This document shows positions 35,353 through 43,767 of a stretch of 64,000 nt of DNA, piece by piece; the stretch's first letter is position 1, and each line of letters starts with the position of its first letter. A program made the translations under genes and the position numbers. This stretch comes from Shewanella woodyi ATCC 51908. GTDB lineage: Bacteria > Pseudomonadota > Gammaproteobacteria > Enterobacterales > Shewanellaceae. The stretch spans positions 1,054,001-1,118,000 of the forward strand of contig NC_010506.1 of NCBI RefSeq assembly GCF_000019525.1, read 5' to 3'. The notes below the pieces were generated by a model. It was not told the DNA's origin. It searched no databases and saw nothing but the letters and a program-made list of their open reading frames with translations.

Positions 35353-35359
35353 GTAAAAG

Positions 35360-36688
35360 ATGAAAGTCACTAAGCGGTTAAAAATTTTACTGATTCTTGG
35401 GTTAATGCTAACCGGAGGAATACTTTTTTCGTTAGTGAGCCTAAATGACAATCAGGTGAGAACCAATCAGGAGCTACACCAAGTTATTGAGATTGAGCTT
35501 AAGATAAATGAACTTGGGACTCGGTTATGGCTACTCTTTCAATATAATGATCAAGATGCGTTAATACAGACACGATATGCTCATCAGGACTTAAAAGAGC
35601 TGCTTGAGCAGGAGCAGTTTAATAATGAAAGCAAGAACAGCATCATTGCCAACTTAATCAGGATGAACCTGAATATAGGCTCATTAATAGAGCTTTCACA
35701 AAAAGATATAGAGTCTAAGTTTCAACCTAGTATAACCACATCAGCGGGCATGCTATCTGCAAGATATAATATGACGCTGCAATCGATGAATGAAGATCTG
35801 ACCAAGCTACAAAAGCTCGCCATGAGAGATGCGGAGCTCTCTCAACGTAAAATTCTTTATGCTGTGGTGATATTCCTGACCTTAGGTTCAGTTCTCGTAT
35901 TGATATTAATCATAATGACACTGAGGACTTTTAAGGCAAATCTTAATGTACTGACCTTAGGCATCAAAGATCTGGAGAAGGGCAATTTAGGAAGTCGGCT
36001 TTTAGTCAGTGATACCGACGAACTGTCAGAACTTGCTGAGCAGTTTAATCTGATGAAACACTCTTTAGAGACGACTACAATTAAAAAAGAGCAGCTACAG
36101 GAGGAGGTAGACAGACAGACGGAAGAGTTGCAGAAGCAGCGGGCGGATTTTCAGCTCCTTGCGAATTATGACAGTTTAACTCAGCTCTATAGTCGCAGCG
36201 CTTTTGAATCTCAGATGAAGACTGCTATTGCCCGTTGTGGCCGTACTAAGCTTAATGGTGCGCTTCTTTTTATCGATCTGGACAGGTTCAAACCTATTAA
36301 TGACAACTATGGCCATTCTGTGGGGGATATTGTCTTAATGCATGTATCTAAGATGCTTACTCAAGCTGTGCGGACATCGGACATTATTGCCAGAATTGGA
36401 GGGGATGAGTTTGTGATCTGGTTGGAGCCTATTGAGAATGCGCGCCAAGTGACTAAAGTGATAGAGAAGTTGCACTTAAGTTTATCAACTCCCTTTAAGT
36501 ATGGGGATATTAGTGTGAGTGTAAGTGCGAGTATTGGAGTTAGTTTTTATCCTTTGGATGCAACTGATCTTAGTGGCTTACTGAGAGTTGCAGATGACAA
36601 TATGTATAAAGCTAAAGCGACTCCTGATACGTATTATTACTTTACGCCAGAGGCAAATAGGCGATTTTCAATTACTAAGTTAGCTTAG
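35360..36688 (+). CDS. Membrane HAMP-GGDEF diguanylate cyclase
   Basis: The 442-residue protein has a helix near 8-28, a periplasmic helical domain (about 32-165), a second helix (167-190), a HAMP linker (190-245) and a C-terminal GGDEF domain. The active motif is intact (GGDEF 347-351), with LFIDLDRFKPINDNYGH upstream and inhibitory RTSD at 338-341. It should make c-di-GMP when its periplasmic domain is engaged. The gene follows the substrate-binding protein by seven bases, so its sensor domain probably interacts with that protein. The next gene is convergent arfA. Confidence 0.93.
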   Translation: MKVTKRLKILLILGLMLTGGILFSLVSLNDNQVRTNQELHQVIEIELKINELGTRLWLLFQYNDQDALIQTRYAHQDLKELLEQEQFNNESKNSIIANLIRMNLNIGSLIELSQKDIESKFQPSITTSAGMLSARYNMTLQSMNEDLTKLQKLAMRDAELSQRKILYAVVIFLTLGSVLVLILIIMTLRTFKANLNVLTLGIKDLEKGNLGSRLLVSDTDELSELAEQFNLMKHSLETTTIKKEQLQEEVDRQTEELQKQRADFQLLANYDSLTQLYSRSAFESQMKTAIARCGRTKLNGALLFIDLDRFKPINDNYGHSVGDIVLMHVSKMLTQAVRTSDIIARIGGDEFVIWLEPIENARQVTKVIEKLHLSLSTPFKYGDISVSVSASIGVSFYPLDATDLSGLLRVADDNMYKAKATPDTYYYFTPEANRRFSITKLA

Positions 36689-36749
36689 TGTTTTATCTTG
36701 AGTGTTAGCTGATTGAGTTCAGTGATGAGCTGACAAGTTCAGCTGACGA

Positions 36750-36995
36750 TTAGTGAATATATTGGATTGGGAGGATAGGAAGAGCTAATAAAAACAGCTG
36801 CCAAGAAAAAGGGGCATCGCCCTTTAGCATATGCCCCTTCTGTTTACGTTTGTACGAACCTTTGCCTTTTTTCGGCTTTTCCACCCGCATCTTAAATAAT
36901 TCACTGGTTACAATGGCTTTTAAGGCGTTATCTTTGATTTTTCCTCGTCCGCTATCGTGTTCGATACTCGGCACTTGTTTAGGTCGTTTTGGCAT
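36750..36995 (-). CDS. arfA: Alternative ribosome-rescue factor A, with internal terminator
   Basis: ArfA rescues ribosomes stalled on mRNAs without stop codons by recruiting RF2 when tmRNA is insufficient. Residues 17-50 ([34 protein letters not shown]) match E. coli ArfA closely. The start is ATG 36995 and the frame is 81 residues. An intrinsic terminator lies inside the frame, from codon 53 onward, so most transcripts should end before the stop codon and yield truncated, tagged protein. The tail after codon 64 is hydrophobic ([17 protein letters not shown]) and would be missing in the active form. This matches the known autoregulation of arfA. Confidence 0.93.
   Translation of the reverse strand: MPKRPKQVPSIEHDSGRGKIKDNALKAIVTSELFKMRVEKPKKGKGSYKRKQKGHMLKGDAPFSWQLFLLALPILPIQYIH
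36803..36839 (-). terminator. Terminator inside the arfA reading frame
   Basis: On the minus strand AAGGGGCAT (36839-36831) and ATGCCCCTT (36817-36809) form a 9-bp perfect stem around a 13-base loop, followed by TTTCTT. The stem begins at codon 53 of arfA and the T-tract falls at codons 63-64. Transcription ending here gives an mRNA with no stop codon, which is subject to tmRNA control. Confidence 0.88.
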
Positions 36996-37434
36996 GACTC
37001 CTCCTGTTTAAATCTCTTTGGCGACGAAACTATAATCACCCAATGAGAATAAGTAAACCTCCTCTTTATTAATAGCGCTGCTCTCTTTTAACACTTCATA
37101 ATCGAGCTCCTCCCTACGCTAATCAATCTGGTAGGATTGACAACTCTACTGCGTACTCATTTTCTGAAATATTATCGACATGGTTTCGCGCTCTTAAAGG
37201 AACGCTTTAACAATAAATACAGTTGGCTCTTAAGATTTTTAAACTGATATTGAGTCTAACTTTAGCTCTTTGGGCTATTTTCCTTACTTTTTATAATGGT
37301 TTACTTCAGATAAAAATATTAACTAATTGTTTATCTTTCTTTGTTTTTTGGTATAAATGTAGTCGATTCCACTAAAGGATTGCCGGGGTTCATGTTAGGG
37401 AAACTTCTTATTTCATCTTTCTAAGGGTTAAATA
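36996..37434. other. Intergenic region between arfA and the chemoreceptor gene
   Basis: The 439 bases contain the divergent promoters of arfA and the chemoreceptor. The region near 37320-37380 is AT-rich and includes TTGTTT-like and TATAAAT-like words that could form a promoter for the receptor. No riboswitch of the GEMM type or small gene is visible. Confidence 0.45.
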
Positions 37435-39060
37435 ATGCTCAAACTACAAATAAAACAAAAAATGACCTTAGGCTTATTAATTCCATTAGCTCTTTTAACC
37501 TGTATTAGTTTTCTTGCTGTCAACATGATGGGGAAGATTGAGGATGGCGTTGTCAGTATCTATTACGACAGAGTCGTTCCCCTTGAGGAGCTGAAAGTAA
37601 TTGGTGATGACTATGCTGTGTATGTTATCGATGCGATAAATAAAGCCAATGCTGGCGCCTTTACTGCCGAGGAGGCAACTAGCGCTTTAGATAAGGCCAA
37701 TAAGAGCATTAAAGAGAAGTGGCAAGCATTTATGTCAACTAACCATACCGAGGAGGAGGCTCGATTAAGCCGAGAGGCTAATCAACTCTTCTTGGCTGCA
37801 GACAGCGCCATTTCAAAACTTATGGATAAGCTTAACCAAACTCAAGGAAAGGTAGTTGGGGAGTTGAATGATGAAATCTTGCCTCTTTATGAGGTTATCG
37901 ATCCAGTAAGCAGTAAGATTGGAGAGTTGGTTACTTTGCAATTAAGAGTCGCAGAAGAGGAGAAAAATAAAGTCAGTGATATCTATTCCTCATCGGTCAC
38001 TGTGTTTATTATTCTGACAATTATTGCTGTTATCGCCAGTATTCTTATCGGCCTTTGGGTAAACAGAGCTGTTATGCTCCCCATCAATGATATCGTCAGT
38101 AAGTTGAGTACGATTCAGAAAGAGTCTGATCTTACGGTTACTTTTAATACATTTAATGATGACGAATTAGGGCAGATCTCCTCCAATCTAACTTTAGTGA
38201 TTAATCATCTACGTGGCATTTTAGACTCCATCTATCAGGCATCGAATACTGTAGGAGATTCAACGGTTAAATTAAGTGAGTTCACCCGTAAAACCAGTGA
38301 GCGAATGTATGATCAGCAGTCGGAAACAGAGCAGACTGCAACTGCCATGAATCAGATGGTCGCAACGGTTAATGAGGTTGCGCTAAACACCACTGCAGCG
38401 GCTGTCTCAGCTAAAGATGCCGACACCAATGCAGCAAACGGTAATGAGATTGTTCAGCAGTCAATCACCAGCATGTCGATGCTATCTGAACAGATAACGC
38501 AAACTGCTAGCGTTATCACTAAACTCTCCGATGAGAGTCAAAGTATTGGAAGTGTCTTAGATGTGATTAAGGGAATTGCAGAGCAGACTAACCTGTTGGC
38601 ACTGAATGCGGCGATTGAGGCTGCTAGGGCTGGAGAGCAGGGAAGAGGGTTTGCGGTGGTTGCCGATGAGGTGAGAACTTTAGCGCAAAGGACTCAGGAG
38701 TCTACTCAAGAGATTGAAACCATGATTGAACGCCTGCAGAAAGGGGTACAGGAAGCGGTAGCTTCTATGGAGGTTGGGATTAAGCAAGTTGATGATGCAA
38801 ATAATAAGGCCAATATGGCTGGCCAAGCACTTAAGGATATCGTGTTGTCTGTAGATAATATCAGTCACATGAATACTCAAATAGCTACGGCAGCCGAGGA
38901 GCAAAGTAGTGTGGCAGAGAGTATTAATCAGAGCATTATCACCATCAGTGATATTGCTATGGAGTCCACCCAGGCCTCTCATGAACTGTCGAGTTCAGTC
39001 GAGGAGCTGACCACTTTGTCTGAGGATATGCGTTCTCAAGTTGGTCAGTTTAAGTTATAG
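37435..39060 (+). CDS. Methyl-accepting chemotaxis protein
   Basis: The 541-residue receptor has a first helix (about 11-31), a periplasmic four-helix-bundle-type domain (32-187), a second helix (189-209), a HAMP region (about 210-265), and a long cytoplasmic coiled coil. The highly conserved hairpin tip reads [20 protein letters not shown], then [19 protein letters not shown] (about 380-425). It would signal through CheW and CheA to the flagellar motor. No C-terminal CheR-binding pentapeptide is visible. The attractant is unknown. It stands alone, with a hairpin before the convergent binding-protein gene. Confidence 0.95.
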   Translation: MLKLQIKQKMTLGLLIPLALLTCISFLAVNMMGKIEDGVVSIYYDRVVPLEELKVIGDDYAVYVIDAINKANAGAFTAEEATSALDKANKSIKEKWQAFMSTNHTEEEARLSREANQLFLAADSAISKLMDKLNQTQGKVVGELNDEILPLYEVIDPVSSKIGELVTLQLRVAEEEKNKVSDIYSSSVTVFIILTIIAVIASILIGLWVNRAVMLPINDIVSKLSTIQKESDLTVTFNTFNDDELGQISSNLTLVINHLRGILDSIYQASNTVGDSTVKLSEFTRKTSERMYDQQSETEQTATAMNQMVATVNEVALNTTAAAVSAKDADTNAANGNEIVQQSITSMSMLSEQITQTASVITKLSDESQSIGSVLDVIKGIAEQTNLLALNAAIEAARAGEQGRGFAVVADEVRTLAQRTQESTQEIETMIERLQKGVQEAVASMEVGIKQVDDANNKANMAGQALKDIVLSVDNISHMNTQIATAAEEQSSVAESINQSIITISDIAMESTQASHELSSSVEELTTLSEDMRSQVGQFKL

Positions 39061-39070
39061 GCTTCAGATA

Positions 39071-39110
39071 AGCGCTCGCCCTCATCATTTTTTCTGGTGG
39101 TGGGAGCGCT
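39071..39110. repeat. Hairpin between convergent genes, possible terminator
   Basis: AGCGCTC and GAGCGCT (39071-39077 and 39104-39110) form a perfect 7-bp stem with a long loop that includes a T-run. It lies just past the chemoreceptor stop. No T-tract follows the stem on either strand, so it may be a weak terminator or an incidental repeat. Confidence 0.35.
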
Positions 39111-39126
39111 GAAATATCCTACGAAT

Positions 39127-39840
39127 TTAATTCGCGCTAAACACCTCTTTTTCAGCCTGCTTGATTATTTTTTCAAGCTCACCATTTAGCTTCATCTGTT
39201 TGATTACACTATCCACTTCATCAACGAGTTGTGAGTGTTCTTGATGAACATAGTGATAGAGGCTGAGCTCATCTAGCGGTTCGCTTAAGCTTATGATATC
39301 GGTATAACCTCGGGCCTTAATCGCCAATAGGCCATCTATTGTGTTCGTGAGTGCGACTTGGACTCGACCTAACTCGAGTAGATCCATCATGGCGACTGTG
39401 GAGTCAACATCGTGAACGAATGGCATCCCTTGGGTGATATTATTGGTGTGTTTGACTCCGCGGACTTTGACAAGCTTATAGTGCTGAAGATCTTCCTTAC
39501 GGTTGATTACAACGCCACTGCTTTTTTTATAAAAGGCCATGGTTTGTAGGGAATAATATGGGGTTGGAATACGTAAAGTATTTGGATGTTCCATGCCGTA
39601 AGTGAAGATACGCATAATCTCGCCATCCTTTTCTCCTACAGAGACGGTTGTTGACGCTCTCTTTCCTGGAAGAGGAGTGATGGTGATGCTATGACCCAGT
39701 TTTTTGTAAAAGTGTGGTAATACTTTTCGCCCCACCTCCTGCTCTATTAAGTTCTCTATTGAGACGAAGTGATACTCTTTAGCAAGGCTATCCCATGTAG
39801 AAAGTATTAATAGTATTGATAAAATGAGTCTCCCTTTCAT
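39127..39840 (-). CDS. SBP_bac_3-type periplasmic substrate-binding protein
   Basis: The 237-residue protein has a signal peptide (1-20) and the fold of the transporter substrate-binding family PF00497: the sequence ends in IKQMKLNGELEKIIKQAEKEV, the classic C-terminal helix, and has the middle segment PTPYYSLQTMAFYKK and RVQVALTNTIDGLLAI. No permease genes flank it, and it is shorter than typical family members with a complete N-terminal lobe, as seen in many Shewanella orphan proteins. It may be a sensor-linked binding protein. It converges on the chemoreceptor gene. Confidence 0.75.
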   Translation of the reverse strand: MKGRLILSILLILSTWDSLAKEYHFVSIENLIEQEVGRKVLPHFYKKLGHSITITPLPGKRASTTVSVGEKDGEIMRIFTYGMEHPNTLRIPTPYYSLQTMAFYKKSSGVVINRKEDLQHYKLVKVRGVKHTNNITQGMPFVHDVDSTVAMMDLLELGRVQVALTNTIDGLLAIKARGYTDIISLSEPLDELSLYHYVHQEHSQLVDEVDSVIKQMKLNGELEKIIKQAEKEVFSAN

Positions 39841-39907
39841 TTTAAATCCCCATTATAGTGATTAGCGTATGGCTGTTGTATGACCTCTCTTTGATTAACC
39901 TACCCTA

Positions 39908-40774
39908 TTAAGACCTACGTTGACGATATTTCTCTTTATTTTTTCGACCTATTTTATAGAGAAGTCCCCGTATTGCTTGGCGAAAGCGAGGAGAAAGATA
40001 GCCTAGGGTGGCAAGTTTACCGCTGAACCAAGGCATTGCAATTTCGGCATCTTGACTCTGTGAAAGTCTGATGACTGCATCTGCAACTTGTTCAGGCGTA
40101 CTCATAGGTTGTGAGTAGACGATATCTTCAACTTCATCTATCTCATCCATAATAAAGCTGGTATCAATAGGCCCTGGAGATACCACTGCCACGTTAATTG
40201 AACTCTCTTTTAGCTCGTCGTGTAGGGCGTAAGTGAAGGCGCGTAATCCTGATTTAGTGCTGCTATATGTTGCTGCACCTTGAAGTGGTGCGCGGCCTGC
40301 TAAGGAGCCCACCATAACAATTGCGTTACAACAACCTTCTGCTGGGGAGGGCATATGGGGCAGCACAAGAGAGCTTAAGTAGAGAGGAGATTTTAGATTG
40401 AGATCGATCATGGCGGCTATCTGCTCAGGTGTGCGCTCAGCAAATGCGCCTCTATGATGCAAGCCTGCGTTATTGATTAGCACGTTAATTTGGCCAAACT
40501 TGGCTAGTGTTTGATCCACTAATGTCTGGCATGCCTGTAGATCGGCAATATCTGCTGTTAAGGTCAATATTTGGGCATTGGGGTATTGCACTAAGTCACT
40601 CTCTAAGGCTTGCAATGCAGCTAAACCTCTTGCAACAAGCACCAGTCTGACACCTGCAGGGTAGGCCTTAGCAAACCCATGAGCACAAGCGGCCCCTACA
40701 CCTTTAGACGCCCCGGTAATGAGTATCGTGGGGAGAGGTTCTACTGCTTTATCTGTGTGAAGCTCATGACTCAT
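39908..40774 (-). CDS. Short-chain dehydrogenase/reductase (SDR)
   Basis: The 288-residue enzyme has the classical SDR motifs: TGASKGVG (nucleotide binding, about 20-27), NNAG (about 105-108), the catalytic serine in VMVGSLAG and tyrosine/lysine in YSSTKSG, and PG in VVSPGPIDTS. It should use NAD(P)H to oxidise or reduce a hydroxyl or carbonyl group. It lies on the minus strand directly downstream of the LysR gene (51 bases), so they may be co-transcribed and divergent from the RidA-to-porin operon. Substrate unknown; a role in the same pathway is likely. Confidence 0.92.
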   Translation of the reverse strand: MSHELHTDKAVEPLPTILITGASKGVGAACAHGFAKAYPAGVRLVLVARGLAALQALESDLVQYPNAQILTLTADIADLQACQTLVDQTLAKFGQINVLINNAGLHHRGAFAERTPEQIAAMIDLNLKSPLYLSSLVLPHMPSPAEGCCNAIVMVGSLAGRAPLQGAATYSSTKSGLRAFTYALHDELKESSINVAVVSPGPIDTSFIMDEIDEVEDIVYSQPMSTPEQVADAVIRLSQSQDAEIAMPWFSGKLATLGYLSPRFRQAIRGLLYKIGRKNKEKYRQRRS

Positions 40775-40825
40775 CTATCTGCCTTAAATTTTTGGTTAGC
40801 TTTTGGCCACTATAACGTTTTTTCA

Positions 40826-41716
40826 CTAGAGTTGGGTATTACAGGCTTCGAACTGGGTTTGGCAAAGCTGTAAAAAGGCGTCTGCTTGTGGTGATAGGTG
40901 ACGCTCTATGGAGCGGAAGATCCCTATCTCTCGTTCAATAAAAGGTCGTTTTAAGGGGATCCAAACTAAGTTTTTGTTTTCTATGGGGAAGGCTAGTTTG
41001 GGGAGGGTGGTAACACCCACACCTAATTCGAGGACTGAAAATAGTGAAGTGATATTTTCAACGTCGTAGTTTGCTTGTTCGGCTAATACTGCAGCTGGTG
41101 TGGTGGCAAGCAGTCGACAGGTGCCATTTTTGATAAAAGGAAATGGAATGATATCGGTCCAATCGACCCCCTGATGCTTGCTGGCAAGTGGATGATCTTT
41201 TTGGCAAACGAGGCCTAGAGGGTCGGTAAACAGAGGTGAAAACTCAATTCGATGATCGCTAGCATGTAGGCAGTTTCCCAGTGCCAGATCAACCTCTCCG
41301 GCGAGCAACCTTTTTTCAATGCCTACCGCATTATCATCGATTAGCGATACTTGAACTTCCGGGTGATTATTGCAAAAAGCCGCCAACACCTTTGGTAGCA
41401 GTTTGGCTGCAACAGAGGGGACAGAGGCAATTTTTAAACGGCCAAACTCCCCTTTAGCCGCGGCTCTAAGGTCACTATCCAATGATTGGTATAGGTTTAA
41501 AAATTGATTAACCATAGGCAAACAGACTTCGCCATAGGGAGTTAGTTGCGCCTTATGACCCGTATCAAACAGGGCTTGTCCCAGTATCTTTTCTAACTCT
41601 TTTACTGAGGTAGACAGAGCCGCCTGAGAGCGATTTGCCGTATCCGATGCCGCCCTAAATCCCCCTTTTTCCGCCACGAGAGAGAAATACCTTAACTGCT
41701 GCAATTTAATATCCAT
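40826..41716 (-). CDS. LysR-family transcriptional regulator
   Basis: The 296-residue product begins with the LysR helix-turn-helix (LQQLRYFSLVAEKGGFRAASDTANRSQAALSTSVKELEKILGQALFDT), followed by a periplasmic-binding-like effector domain (about 90-290). It is transcribed divergently from ridA, the usual arrangement for a regulator of the neighbouring operon. An 8-bp perfect inverted repeat in the gap may be its site. The effector is probably a pathway intermediate or the imported compound. The SDR gene follows on the same strand. Confidence 0.94.
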   Translation of the reverse strand: MDIKLQQLRYFSLVAEKGGFRAASDTANRSQAALSTSVKELEKILGQALFDTGHKAQLTPYGEVCLPMVNQFLNLYQSLDSDLRAAAKGEFGRLKIASVPSVAAKLLPKVLAAFCNNHPEVQVSLIDDNAVGIEKRLLAGEVDLALGNCLHASDHRIEFSPLFTDPLGLVCQKDHPLASKHQGVDWTDIIPFPFIKNGTCRLLATTPAAVLAEQANYDVENITSLFSVLELGVGVTTLPKLAFPIENKNLVWIPLKRPFIEREIGIFRSIERHLSPQADAFLQLCQTQFEACNTQL

Positions 41717-41787
41717 AACGCCTTATTTGCCTTTATTTTTCTAATTAGTGTTGCTGGAACGGTTGATATTGGTGATAAAAAAAACTT

Positions 41788-41819
41788 ATCAATCGTAAAA
41801 AATAAAGCGTTCGATTGAT
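41788..41819. promoter_or_regulatory. Inverted repeat in the LysR-ridA divergent region
   Basis: ATCAATCG (41788-41795) and CGATTGAT (41812-41819) form a perfect 8-bp inverted repeat separated by 16 bases. Its position about 60-90 bases upstream of the ridA ATG and 70-105 bases before the lysR start fits a LysR-type operator. The exact T-N11-A core cannot be fixed from sequence alone. Confidence 0.5.
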
Positions 41820-41879
41820 GACTTATTCTTGCGCATACTTTAGCCATTACGCAATAACAATTGTCAATAAAGGTTAAGT

Positions 41880-42269
41880 ATGACTTCAAGGTTAATCAAA
41901 CAAGCCGTGAAAACAGAGCTATTTGCATCTAAGGCTCCACTAGAGTGGGCGGTGGTTAATAACGGCACTCTCTATACGGCTCAGATCCCTATCAACGCAT
42001 CTGGTGAGGTGGTTGCTGGTGGCATTAATGCCCAGTCAAAACAGGTGATGGATAACTTAATGCATACCTTAGAGGCGGCCGGTGTTAATTCCGACGCGGT
42101 ACTGCAAGTGCTTATCTACGTCACTGATCGTAGCTATTTAGCCGAATTTAATAAGGTATACAGTCAATATTTTACCGCGCCTTTTCCCAATCGAGCCGCA
42201 ATGGTTATTGCCGGATTGGCAAGAGAGGAGATGTTGGTCGAGCTCGTCGTTTATGCGGCAGTAAATTAA
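41880..42269 (+). CDS. RidA/YjgF family protein (enamine/imine deaminase type)
   Basis: RidA proteins hydrolyse reactive enamine or imine intermediates formed by PLP or amine-oxidising enzymes, releasing ammonia and a keto acid. The 129-residue protein has GGINAQSKQVMDNLMHTLEAAG, VTDRSYLAEFNKVYSQYF and the conserved proline/arginine end PNRAAMVIAGL. The catalytic arginine is present in PNR. It is the first gene of the operon after the LysR regulator and precedes the aldehyde dehydrogenase gene by 28 to 40 bases. This points to a nitrogen-containing intermediate that needs deamination. Confidence 0.92.
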   Translation: MTSRLIKQAVKTELFASKAPLEWAVVNNGTLYTAQIPINASGEVVAGGINAQSKQVMDNLMHTLEAAGVNSDAVLQVLIYVTDRSYLAEFNKVYSQYFTAPFPNRAAMVIAGLAREEMLVELVVYAAVN

Positions 42270-42309
42270 TCAATCACCTAAAAATCAAATTAAAACAATG
42301 GGATTTCAT

Positions 42310-43758
42310 ATGACATTTTCTGCAGAAAAATCACTTTATATTAACGGTGAATGGCACACAGGTATTGGGACAAAAGCCAATATCAACCCCTCAGATATTT
42401 CTGAAAGCTTAGGTGAATTCTCACAGGCCAGTAAGCAGCAAGTTGTTGATGCTATTGAAGCGGCAAGAGGCGCACAACCTCAATGGGAACATACACCACT
42501 AGAGAAGAAACAGAGTGTTTTGCAAGCCATTGGCGATGAGTTGATTGCCCGTTGTGATGAACTAGGAAAGCTACTTGCCAGTGAAGAGGGTAAGCCTTTT
42601 GCAGAGGGAAGAGGAGAGATCTACCGTGCAGGACAGTTCTTCCAGTATTTTGCCGCCGAGGTGTTAAGGCAGATGGGTGACCTTGCTCAATCTGTGCGCC
42701 CAGGTGTCTCTGTTGAGGTTACGCGTGAAGCCTTAGGTGTGGTCGCAGTGATCTCTCCTTGGAATTTCCCAACGGCGACAGCGGCTTGGAAAATTGCTCC
42801 TGCATTGGCATTTGGCAATAGCGTTATCTGGAAACCTGCAAACCTAACGCCAGCAAGCGCCGTGGCACTGACTGAGATAATCCACAGACAGGGTCTACCT
42901 GCAGGGACGTTCAACTTAGTGCTAGGCAGTGGCGCTGAGGTGGGCAATACCTTGATCCACTCCCCAGATATCGATGGAGTTAGTTTTACTGGCTCAGTTG
43001 AAACAGGCCGTAAAGTGGCAACAGCGACAGCGGCTAACTTTGTGCGTTGTCAACTTGAGATGGGCAGTAAGAATGCACTTGTTATTGCCGATGACGCGGA
43101 TATCGATATTGCAGTAGAGGCCACCATTATGGGCTCATTCTCAGGTGCAGGACAAAAGTGTACCGCCTCTTCGAGATTAGTGGTCTTTGATAGTGTCCAT
43201 GATGCTTATGTCGACGCCCTGATAAAAAGGATGTCAGGGCTCAAGGTTGGTCATGCACTATCTGAAGGCGTGTTCATGGGGCCTGTTGTTGATAAAAATC
43301 AGTTGGATGCCAATTTTGACTGGCTGGAAAAGGCCAAGGCGGAAGGAGCATCAGTAGGATTTGGCGGTGAAAAGCTGACCCTAGAGCATGATGGTTACTA
43401 TATGTCGCCAACCCTATTATTAGAGACTGATAACAGCTGGTCGGTGAATCAGGAGGAGGTGTTTGCTCCTATGGCTGGGATCATCAAGGTAAAAGATCTG
43501 GATGAAGCGATTGCCACGGTTAACGATACACGATTTGGTTTAACCGGTGGGATCATTACTCAAAGCTTACGTAATAGCGCTGTGTTTAAGCAGCAGGCTC
43601 AGACAGGTTGTGTGATGGTGAACTTACCGACAGCGGGTACCGATTACCATGTGCCTTTTGGTGGTCGTAAAGAGTCAAGTTTCGGTCCAAGGGAGCAGGG
43701 GCAATACGCCAAAGAGTTCTATACCGTGATCAAAACCACTTATCAGCGTCCCTACTAA
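42310..43758 (+). CDS. NAD(P)-dependent aldehyde dehydrogenase
   Basis: The 482-residue enzyme has the ALDH signatures: VVAVISPWNFPTATAAWK (nucleotide binding), the glutamate in QLEMGSKNALV and the catalytic cysteine in GSFSGAGQKCTASSRLVV. The end PFGGRKESSFGPREQG is standard. It resembles alpha-ketoglutaric-semialdehyde or betaine-aldehyde-type enzymes, but the exact substrate is not set by motifs. I chose ATG 42310, which puts the YINGEW motif close to the N-terminus; ATG 42298 would add four residues. It is followed after nine bases by the M19-like gene. Confidence 0.93.
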   Translation: MTFSAEKSLYINGEWHTGIGTKANINPSDISESLGEFSQASKQQVVDAIEAARGAQPQWEHTPLEKKQSVLQAIGDELIARCDELGKLLASEEGKPFAEGRGEIYRAGQFFQYFAAEVLRQMGDLAQSVRPGVSVEVTREALGVVAVISPWNFPTATAAWKIAPALAFGNSVIWKPANLTPASAVALTEIIHRQGLPAGTFNLVLGSGAEVGNTLIHSPDIDGVSFTGSVETGRKVATATAANFVRCQLEMGSKNALVIADDADIDIAVEATIMGSFSGAGQKCTASSRLVVFDSVHDAYVDALIKRMSGLKVGHALSEGVFMGPVVDKNQLDANFDWLEKAKAEGASVGFGGEKLTLEHDGYYMSPTLLLETDNSWSVNQEEVFAPMAGIIKVKDLDEAIATVNDTRFGLTGGIITQSLRNSAVFKQQAQTGCVMVNLPTAGTDYHVPFGGRKESSFGPREQGQYAKEFYTVIKTTYQRPY

Positions 43759-43767
43759 GGAGATTCT

